From the NCBI GenBank assembly GCA_016715985.1, contig JADJXD010000001.1, forward strand, positions 3,224,001-3,288,000: a stretch of 64,000 nucleotides of DNA. Direction: 5' to 3'. How positions within the stretch are numbered: position 1 is the stretch's first letter; every line of letters starts with the position of its first letter. The notes beneath the pieces were generated by a model. It did not search any database. It worked only from the letters and a program-made list of their open reading frames with translations, and was not told the origin of the DNA. This DNA is from Saprospiraceae bacterium. Lineage in GTDB: Bacteria; Bacteroidota; Bacteroidia; Chitinophagales; Saprospiraceae. Made by a program: the position numbers and the translations under genes. Of this stretch, positions 37,091 through 49,000 are shown piece after piece.

Positions 37091-40000
37091 TCTGTCAATT
37101 CCGGATTGCAGGTTGTCATAGGAAACGGAAATTCCATTGCAACCACTAATGCACTCAACACTTCTACCATTTCTGTTAATAAATCAGCTTTGATTTGGGG
37201 TGATGATGCTGGCTCAGTTTCGGGCTGGACATCAACAGGTGCGCCATCGTCTTTAAGACAGATTATTGGACGCACATGGAAAGTACAGGAAACGGGAACA
37301 ATCGGTTCAGTAAAAATTCAGATTGCAGATAACAGTGGAGTAAATGGGCTGCCTGCAGAAGTCAATACAGTTTATCTGCTTATAGATTCAGATGGTAATT
37401 TTTCCAATGGTGCAACTGAAATAGCGATGACCCTAGTAGGTACTAACTGGGAAGCAAATGTGGATCTGACAAATGGCCAGTTTTTTACTTTTGCTACTCA
37501 GGTTCAGATAGCGCCTGGAGGTGTCTCAGGTGCATTGGTATGGTTGAAATCTAATACAGGTACCAGCACAACTACCAATGGCTCAGGTGTTTCTGCCTGG
37601 ACAAACCAAATGGGAAGTGGAAATGCCATTCAAACTATTGCTGGAAACCAACCCACATATCAGATTGGTAGTACAGATTTGATAAACTTTAATCCGATCA
37701 TCCGATTTAATACAGCCAATTCTCAGCACTTTACACTGTCAGCAAATATTTTTGGTAATGGAACTACTAGAACTGCTGCCAATATATTTGCTCTCGCAAA
37801 GAACACGGATGTAACACAAAATAATGGCTTTTGGTATGAGCATTTGGATGCCAATAACAGAGTACTTCAACATTTACCCTGGGGTTCATCAGGTATTTAT
37901 TGGGATGCAGGAAGTGTTGCGGTAAACGAGAGATTACAGATTTCTTCGTCATTAACTAATACCACAACGCCTTTTTTATGGAGTTTTCTTGCACAAGGTA
38001 CTTCACAATCGATAAAGCAGGATGGTAATGTATTAGGTTCGAATGCGTCAGCAAATATATCATATTCATACACTAACAGTCAGAGATATATCGGAAGGAG
38101 TGACGCTGGATATTTTGGCGGAGATGTGGGAGAAATTATAGGGTATGGCACTAGCCTTACTTCATTGCAAATTCAACAGATAGAAAGTTATCTGGCAATA
38201 AAATATGGCAAGACATTGAACCAGACTTCACCAACAAATTACATTGCTTCTGATGGAACTACTATCTTTTGGAATGCTTCTGCCAATAGTGCTTACAAAA
38301 ATAACATTGCCGGGATAGTAAGAGATGATGTTTCTCAATTATATCAAAAGCAATCCAGATCTATCAATACCGGGTTGCAGGTGGTAGTCGGAAACGAAAA
38401 TACTATATCGACAACCAATACATTAAACAGTACTACAATTTCGTCTGACAGGTCCGCTTTGGTTTGGGGGGATGATGCAGGCGATGTAAATGCATGGTTA
38501 TCCAACGGGGCACCTGCCGGCTTGCAGATTATATCACGGAAATGGAAGTTACAAGAGACCGGCACAATTGGATCTGTAAAAGTTCAGATTGCTGATAATA
38601 GTGGTATAAACGGATTGCCAACGGAAGTTTTTTCTGTTTTTTTGATAGTGGATGCTGATGGGAATTTCTCATCTGGTGCCACACCAATCCCGATGACCCT
38701 GAACGGTACTAACTGGGAGGTCAATGTTGATTTTTTGAATGGTCAGTTTTTTACATTTGGAACAGTACTTTTAACAACAACAGTGTCTAATGTATCCTGC
38801 AGAAACGGGTCTGATGGTGGAATTGTATTGAATATTGAAGGTTCTGGTTATACTTACGACTGGAGTAATAACGGACCTAACCATCCTGACATTGATCCAA
38901 AAGACCTGACAGGTGTTCCTGCCGGTGGTTATGTGGTTACAATTACAGATAGTTTTGGTTCGACAGCAACCACTTCTGCAACAGTGTCTCAGCCTGCCTC
39001 AGCTCTGAATATGACCAATACTGTTACACCTGTTAATGGAGCAGGAGGTACAAATGGTGCTATTCAAATTTCTGTGTCAGGTGGTACGCCGGGATATAGT
39101 TACTTATGGAGTAATGGAGCCAATACACAAAATATATCAAATCTTTCAGCAGGTAGTTATACGGTAACGGTTACAGACATTAATGGATGTTCCATCACCG
39201 GAAATATGAATGTTACGGTCAATTCAAATGCAGCGATAGTCAATAAACAATTGTATCTCAGTGAAGGCTTATCATTGGACAGAATCAATCCTGCCGCTGC
39301 TCCAATAGATAATACAACTTCTGTTACTTCTGTATTAAGTAGTGGAAGTTCGGGTGTTGTATTTGATAATTCGTCAAATGGTGCTACAACTCATTCATCT
39401 GCAACTTCTTTCGTTTTATCACATACAGTCGGAACGAATGAAAATCGACTTCTTTTAGTAGGGGTCTCTCTAAGGTCAAGAACTGTAGTATCCGCTTCTT
39501 ATGCCGGAGTTGCTATGACTTTAGTGGGTAGTCGGGCTAATGGATCAAATTGTAATATTTATATTTACAGATTAATAAATCCTCCATCAGGCACGGCCAA
39601 TGTGAATGTGGTTTTGAATGGTGCTCCTTCAACAGGTGTTGTTATCGGGGCAACAAGTTTCTCAGGAGTGAATCAATCTGCTCCTTTAGGTACGTTCACT
39701 TCGACAACCGGAAACTCAGGAAGCCCATCCAGAAATGTAACATCTGTTTCCGGCGATGTTGTTTTTGATGTACTATCCGTAAAAAATACCAACTCACTCA
39801 ATCCTGGATCAGGTCAGACAGAAAGATGGGATAGAAGTGCTGGAGAAATCAGAGGTGGGTCTAGCACTGAAGTTGCAACAGGGACGTCCACCACTATGAG
39901 TTGGAACAGTGGGTCAGGTTATTGGGCTATCGGAGGGGTTGCTGTGAAACCGGCTACTTTTGTCAACAACGTGACATTCACACAAAATCCCGTTATGTGC

Positions 40001-43000
40001 AGCCCCCTTACAGTTAAAGCTAATAATAGTATAACACTTTCAGCCTATGTCAATATCATAAGTGGTAACATGCCGACTAATCCGAATATAACTGCTGTAA
40101 TCCGATACGGTGGTACAACTATTATTTCTTTATCAAATCCTTCGTATAACTCATCGACAAAAATTCTGACTTGGACAGGTACAAGAGGCAGTGATATCAC
40201 AATACCGGTGAATCAGGCTATTGCACTTCAGATAACCACAAATCAAAGTGGAGTATCTTTTCAGATTCGTCATGACAGTCAGACTTATCCTTCCAAAATA
40301 ACATTACCTGTAAGTACTTATATAAATGTAAATTCTATCGAATTCTATAATGCTTCTTACCCGTTTGGTACAATTTTATCGGAGGTGCCTAGTAATGTTC
40401 CGTCATATATTAGGATAAATGTCACTGATCCATTTGGTGCACCGGATATTACCGGATTAAATCTGACATTAACCAAGCCTGATCAAAGTGTTGTAAACAT
40501 ACCATTATCTGAGGCAGATGTACAGGACGGGGTATTGTGCGGTAAAATTTATCAACTGACCTGGTCTAATCCGGGATTGGAAGGAACATGGGAAATACAG
40601 GCTACTGCTTTCGAAGGCTCAGAAGGTGTAACACATGCAATTTCCACGTCTGTTTCTGTATTTACACCGTCAGGTCCTACAGTAAAGCTCAAACAACTTT
40701 ATTTATCTGACCCATCACAGGCATTGGACAGAATTGATCCGGTAAATACGGGTGATGGAACAACAGCGCAAACGGCAACATTAACAACATCTGGAGCACT
40801 TGTAACGCCTGCTGCAACTACATCCGGCTCTGCTTCATCTGTATCAATTGGAGGAAACCTAACATTTTCACATACACCAGGTAGTGGGTCCAACAGGCTT
40901 ATGTTGGTGTCTGTTGCTGTAGGCAATACGGGTGTCAGTGATGAAGCAGCCCCGGGAGTTGTAACAGGAGTGACATTTGGAGGCACTGCTATGACATTAG
41001 TTAGTTCAGTTTATAGTGGAAATGCTGTAAGGTCTTATATATACAGATTAATAAATCCATCCAGTGCTGCTGCCAATGTTGTTATTTCGATTGGCACCAA
41101 AGCTTCAGGTGTGATTGCATCTGCCACAACGTTTATTAATGTACACCAGACAACGCCGCTTGGTACAGGACAAACCTTTGTTGGAAATGGCACAGATAGC
41201 TACATGACAGCTAATGTGACTTCTGCTGACGGAGAATTGGTTTACTCCACTGTTGCAATTGATGAGTATATAAATGTGCAACAAGGTATAACGACATTTG
41301 GAGGACAAACTCAATTATGGAATAACAGTGGTTTTGACTGGGTGAGTGGTGCATCCAGTACGAAAGCAGGCGCATCCACAGTTGCTGTGAGATATGATTT
41401 TCTGGATTATGAGGATGCTTGTCTGGCAGCCGTTTCCATAAAACCTGCAGCCAGTACCGGTAATTTTACAACGTTTACCCAAAATCCTGTTTTGTGTAGT
41501 CCACTTACTATAAAAGCAAACCAACTCATTACGATAAAGACACACGTTTCCGTTGTGTCAGGGTCAATGCCGGCAAATCCTGCTGTGACAGCTCAACTAA
41601 AGTATGGAAGTACAACCATAGCAACTATCAACAATCCTTCATTTGCTTCAAATTTGTTGACATGGTCGGTTTATTTAGCTTCAGATGTAACTGTTCCGGC
41701 AGGTCAGGCCATTGCATTGGTAATCACAACAGAACAGTCCGGTGTAACTTTTAAATTAGACTATGATAGTCAGACTAAACCATCCAGAATTGAGTTTCCT
41801 GTGACAACATATATTGATATAACATCTTTTGGTATTTATGATGCACCTAACCCGGGTGGCACTCTGATCACAAAAACCAATTATGGCACGACCGTCTATA
41901 TGAGAGCGGTTGTAACTGATCCGTTTGGGACCAGTGATATAACAGGATTAAATATTTTTAATGCCCCTCTAGCCATTAACGTACAGGCAACGTCAGTAGC
42001 TACTGCCGGTTGTGCGCGTACTTATCAATACATCTGGAATACATCTCCGGCCCCCGGCACATATTCATTTACTGCAACAGCTAAAGAAGGATATGAAAAC
42101 ACGGTGACTGACGTTGAATATTTTACCTTTTCCCTTTGTCCCATTACTGTGAGCCCATCTATTGCATCTGCACCAACCTGCAACGCAACTAACAGCGGTT
42201 TTATAAATTTAAATGTAACGGGTGGGCATGCACCATATAATTGGAATTGGAGCAGAACTTCTCCCGCTGGATCAGGTAGTGGTACCGGTTTCAGTATTTC
42301 AGATTTAAGTCCTGGTACATATAATATAACTGTGACCACAGACGGAGGATGCAGCGGGACAGCAAGTATCACTTTAAATCAACCTGTAGGCCCTGCTCTG
42401 GAAGCTATCATTACCAATACCGGAAGTTTGTGTTATGATGGTGGTATCACACTCGATATTACGAATGGGTCAGATAATTATTCTTACTTTTGGGAAGATG
42501 GAATTTATACTGAAGATAGAGAAAACTTATCTCCCGGAGTTTATAATGTGACAGTCACAGACTTGGATAATGGATGTACTTCCATCGCCTCTGCTGAAAT
42601 TTTGCAGGGTTCACCGCTGCTTGCTAATGCAAATATAATAAATCCCGGGTGTTCACAAGGCAACAATGGTATCATCAATTTAATACCTTCCGGTGGTGCA
42701 GGTTCATATACTTATTTATGGAGTGATGGGTCTCAGTTAAAAGAAAGATCAGGATTATCAGAAGGTTCGTATCATGTAACCATAACAGACCTGGGAGGAT
42801 GTACCGGAAGCTTTACTTATACATTATACTCACCAAGTCCGTTGAACCTTGAAATCGCAAAAACAGATCCGAGCTGTTTTATAAACGGATCCATAAATCT
42901 GAATATTTCAGGAGGAACCAGCCCGTATTTGTACAATTGGAATGATATGAACGGTAGTTTCAATCCAAAAGACAGAACTGATCTGTTCCCTGGAAGTTAT

Positions 43001-46000
43001 AGTGTGACTGTGACTGATTTCAATAATTGTTCAACAACAGGTAATGCTGTGATTGCTGAACCGGAATGTGATCTCGATGCTATAACGGTGTGCAAATCGG
43101 ATACATCTGACGTTTTTAGTGTAGATCCGGACCCGAATGTTATTTCTTATTTATGGACAGTTCCGGAAGGTGCAGAAATCATATCAGGACAAGGAACATC
43201 TTCCATAACGGTCAATTGGGAAGGTGCATCAACAGGAGCAGAACAGGTATGTGTTCAATCTGTGAATGATTGTGGACCAAGTAGTATTATCTGTACACCT
43301 GTTTATATTAAATCAGTGACTCCTTTAATATCAGTAGCTGAGCCACGTTGTATCGGTTTGGATATTATGTTTTCAGCATCAGGAGGAAGTTTATACAATT
43401 GGTCAGGCCCGAACGGCTTTAGTTCCAATCTCAAAGACCCTATAATTTTAAATGCAATAATTGGGCACTCCGGTCAGTACTATGTTACTGTTACCAATGA
43501 AAACGGATGTACTGCTTCAACATCTGTCAGTGTGACCATCAATTCAATACCTGAAGCTTCTGCAATAGCGGAAAATTCCACTAATTGCGAATCTAATGAT
43601 GGAGAACTTCTGCTATCCATAACGGGCGGAGTTGAACCTTATTCATTTGAATGGTCTGATGGAAGTTTTAGTCAAAATCTTCAAAATGCAGGAATTGGAG
43701 CTTATGTAGTCACAGTGACGGATGCAAACGGATGTACTACGAATGCATCCGGTACTATTGCTAATCAGGAAGGTTTGTCAATTAATGTTTCTAAAACGGA
43801 TGTTTCCTGTTTTAACGCAAATGATGGTGGAGCAAATCTGACAATAAATGGTGGTAGTGGCGAATTTGAATTTCAATGGTCAAATGGCGCAATTACTCAA
43901 AATGTAGTCGGATTAAAACATGGTTCATATAAAGTAACGGTAACTGACACTAATGATGGATGTTTTGGAATTGCAACTGTTAATATAATTCAACCGCCAA
44001 AACTGCAAGCTGATAAAGCAATACAACACATTAATGAGTATGGGGCTGATAACGGCGCAGTAAGTCTGTTTGTGAGCGGTGGCATTCCTGATTATAATTT
44101 TGATTGGTCTGATCTGTCTGGTTCCCAAAATCCTAAGGACAGAACTGATTTGTCCGCAGGTACATATGCAGTGACGATAACTGATTCAAATGATTGTCCG
44201 TCGACTGTATCGTTAAATATTTTTGAGCCTGAAGGGGCGCTTTCAGCCATTGCAACCCCAACCCACATTACATGTTTCGGGCTATCGAATGGACTGATTG
44301 ACCTTAGCGTATCAGGTGGATATCCTCCTTATAATTTTTTATGGTCAAACGGACAAACTACGGAAGATATCCGTGGTCTTGCTCTAGGCACTTATACAGT
44401 AACTGTTACCGATGCCAAATTAATTTCAACCACAGCTACTGCAATAATATTACAACCCGGTCTGTTAAATACGGATATTGTTGTGCAGCACGTGTATTGT
44501 TTTAATGAAATGACTGGGGCTTTGGATCTGAGTGTAACAGGAGGAACTTCACCATATAGCTATAGATGGTCTAACGGTGAAGGTTCAGAAGACATTGGAC
44601 ATTTGTCGGTGGGCAAATATTATCTGACAGTCACCGATGCCAACAATTGTATTACTGTTGATTCAATCGTCATTGCGCAATCTGACGAATTGGTAATAAA
44701 TAGTTCAATTCCATCCAATGAATTGGCAGTTTCTTGCTACGGGGTATTTGATGGCTCAATCAACATTACACCGAGTGGAGGTGCTGGCCCATATAGGTAT
44801 TACTGGTCAACCGGGGATTCGACATCTTTACTTGAAAATTTATCTCCGGGAAATTATACGGTTACAGTTACTGATAATTTTGGTTGTTCAAAACAAAGAG
44901 TTTTTAATGTCAGCTCTCGGGATCTGATTGCTGCACAAGCTGTAATCTCTCCCGTCTATTGTGCACAGGAATCGGGCGGAGCAATAAATCTGATAGTTTC
45001 TGGCGGAACTGCTCCATACACTTATGATTGGTCAAATGGCGAAACCACTAAAGATTTAACGGATCTTACTCCGGGAACTTACACCGTAATTATAACAGAT
45101 GCAAATAATTGCTCTTTAAGCTCTGATGTAACAATAAGTCAACCTAATAATCTTGAAGCAAATATTGTTCAGAACTTCTTGGATTGTTATGGCGTAAACC
45201 AAGGATCTTTGGAAGCTTCAATATCCGGTGGTACAGTACCATACAAATACGAATGGTCAAACGGAGCAAATACACAAAGTATTTCAGGACTTTCTGACGG
45301 TATTTATTTCCTTACAGTGACTGATTATGCAGGCTGTACTGCAACATCTTTAACTCTGATCTCTCAACCTACCAAAATCGTGGTCTCCGGCGTTACTGTT
45401 CCGAATTGTCCGGGTCAGGACAATGGTATGATTATGGTGTTCACAACTGGTGGCGCTGAGCCATATCAATATATTTGGTCCAATGGAGGACTTGATGAAA
45501 TGGGAAGAGACGGGTTAGGGGCAGGGAGCTATACAATCACTGTCGTTGATAATAATGGGTGCTCTTCTAGTAATACTTTTACCTTAACCCCGGTTAGTCT
45601 GCAATTTTTTAATGTAATACCATCGTGTGGTAGGGATGCTGAAAGTGGTAATACTTATATCAAAGAAAATGGACAAATTTATGCAAAAGTGACCGGAGGA
45701 ATGCCACCTTACACTTATAACTGGTCCACAGGGTCCACTGAATCTTATATTGATAACCTTGCTTTAGGTATGTACTCGGTAACAGTGGAAGCAAATGGGT
45801 GTGTGATTACGGACCAGTCACTATTATTTGGAAATGTATGTATTCCACCGGTTGCAGAAGATGATTTTTATCTCACTGAAATGAATGTACCTGTATCAGG
45901 AAATCTTGCAATAAATGATTACGACCCGAATACTGAATATCCTCTTACATTTTTGCCTTTAGGCCATATCGATGAAGAAGTTGGAATTATTAGTTGGGAT

Positions 46001-49000
46001 AGTACTTTCAATGGTGAATTTAAATATACACCACATCAAGGCTACTATGGAACTTTTTCATTACCATACCAAATTTGTGATACACTTAATCTTTGTGATA
46101 TAGGCAATCTGACTGTGAGGGTAGAAAAGCCTGTTTTAGGTGCTGCGAAAACGGTATCCAACGGACCAATAAATAATTATGATGGTTCGTATGATCTTAC
46201 TTATACAATCTTGGTTCAAAATTACAGTTTGTTGCCATTATCAGGTTTGCAGGTCGTTGAAAATCTTGATCTGACTTTTGAAGGTGCAGTTTCATATGCA
46301 GTAAATAATGTCTCAAGCACTCAATTTAGTGTCAATAACGGATTTAACGGAAGCGGAAATAATAATCTTCTGTCAGGAAATAATAATCTGGAACCTTTTG
46401 GAACCGGTACTATTTTATTGAATATTACGTTAGTGCCGGGCGAGAAAAGAGGCCCGTACCTAAATAGTGCTCTCGCAAAAGCTAATTCACCAATGGGTGT
46501 TTTGTTTACTGATTTATCTCAAAACGGAACAAACCCTGATCCTGACAATGATGGTGATCCTACGAATAATAATGTGCCAACCCCACTTCTGTTTTGTCCG
46601 GCTGCTGAAATTACAGGAACCTCAGTAGTATGTTTGGGGTCAACCACCACATTGATACCTGCATCAAATGGTTTCTGGACAAGCTCAGATACATTAATTG
46701 CCACAATAAATAATAATGGAGTTGTTACAGCAATCAGCGAAGGAACAGTTACATTTGTTTACAGTCAGGAAGGTTGCTCGTCTGAACCCTCTGATACATT
46801 AACTGTTGTCGGAAAAAAAGCGATTGTAACGGGCTCAACATCCATTTGCCCGGGCTCAACCACCACTTTATCACCTGCATCGGGAGGTGTCTGGTCAAGT
46901 ACCAATCCATCAGTAGCAATTGTAAACAATTCAGGATTAGTTACAGGCATTTCTACAGGAACAGCAAGATTTACTTATACAGAATCTACATCTGGCTGCA
47001 CATCTCCTCAAAGTGAAATTGTAAATGTCAGTACAACTCCGGTGGTGGCTGTTTACGGACCTTCAAGCATTTGTATAGGAAATACAACACAGCTTTCACC
47101 TGCATCCGGGGGTGTTTGGGTTAGTAGTAACCCGTCTGTTGCAACAGTCGATAATCTGGGATTGGTGACAGGTGTGTCTCAGGGAATTGCAACTTTTACT
47201 TTTACACAATCTTCCGGTTGTATATCCAATCCTACAACAGCTGTGACTGTCAATAGCAAACCTATTGTGTTTCTCACAGGTGATCCGGAGATTTGTATTG
47301 GTACAACCACATCTTTTCTGCCTAACGTAGGAGGAACCTGGATGAGTAGTGATACAATTATTGCAGTCATTAATAACAGTGGTATTGTGACAGGCAGATC
47401 TGCTGGTAGCGCAACATTTACTTTTATTCAGACTTCAGGAGGGTGTGTTTCAATGCCTTCCGGCAATATCATTGTTCGACCTAAACCTGTTGCTTCTGTT
47501 TTGGGGCCTCAGGTTATATGCGCAGGCACTACAACTACTTTATCCCCAAATTCTGAAGGTGTTTGGACAAGCAGCAATTCGTCTGTTGCCACAGTTTCAA
47601 ATGCGGGAGTCGTCTTTGGGGTGTCGCAGGGTGAAGTCAGTTTCAACTTCAGATCAAATGAAACTCAATGTCTTTCAGATCCTTCTTCCGCCATCACAGT
47701 CAATAGTCGTCCAAACATTTCATTTTCAGGTCCTACATCAATTTGTGTGGGCGCAAATTCAAATATGCTGCCTTCAACAGATGGAATCTGGGTTAGCAGT
47801 AACAATAATGTAGCACAAATTACAAATTCCGGTTTGATCACAGCAGTATCTGCAGGCACAGCTAATTTTACATTTATATCTTTGTCCACAGGTTGTGTGT
47901 CAAATCTATCAGGTAATCTTACCGTTGTCGGCAGACCGACCGTTAGTGTGACGGGTAATTCGTCTGCCTGTATCGGTACAACAACTACCTTATCTCCTGC
48001 TTCAGGTGGTACCTGGACCAGCAGCAACTCGACAATTGCTTCGGTAAGTAACAGTGGGGTGGTTACAGGAATTTCAGCAGGCACAGCAACCTTTTATTTC
48101 ACTGAAACTTCCACAGGTTGTATCTCTATGGCCACAGCCCCTGTCACAATAAATAATGTACCGTCTGTAAGTATGACAGGTCCATCAACTATTTGTGCAG
48201 GATTTACAACAAATGTAACGCCGGTCAGCGGAGGTACATGGAGCAGTAATAACTCCCTTGTAGCATCTATTGCCAACAATGGTATCGTCACCGGATTGTC
48301 AAATGGAATTGCAACACTTACATTTACATCTTCTTTGGGTTGCGCATCATCCCCATTGCAAGTGATCATAAACGGTAAACCACCGATAACATTAAATGGA
48401 CCATCATCCATCTGTTTAGGTACAACCACAAATTTATTACCATCATCAGGAGGTATCTGGACTAGTAATAATCCTGCCATTGCATCAATTACAAATGCCG
48501 GGCTGGTTACAGGACTGGCGGCAGGAACAGTAACGTTCAGTTATCAGGATAATTTGACAGAGTGTATTTCTGATGCATCAATGCTAATAACTGTGAATCA
48601 GAAACCTGCTGCAAATATTACTGGTGCTTCATCAATCTGTCAGGGATCCGTTACCACGTTAACGCCTACAGTAGGAGGTAGTTGGTCCAGCACCAATCCA
48701 TCTGTCGCTTCCGTTAGTAATTCAGGAATTGTTCAGGGCATTTCTGCAGGTACATCTACATTTATTTTTACACAAACTTCTACAGGCTGTTCTTCCAATG
48801 CTTCATTACCGGTTACAGTTCATTCTAAGCCTATCGCAGAAATAACAGGCTTAACATCTATATGTATCGGATCAAATACTCAGTTATCACCCACATCAGG
48901 GGGTACATGGACCAGCACCAATCCTTCGATTGCATCAATAACTTCTTCAGGATTGGTAACAGGACATATTCAGGGATCTGTAAGGTTTATTTTTACGAAT

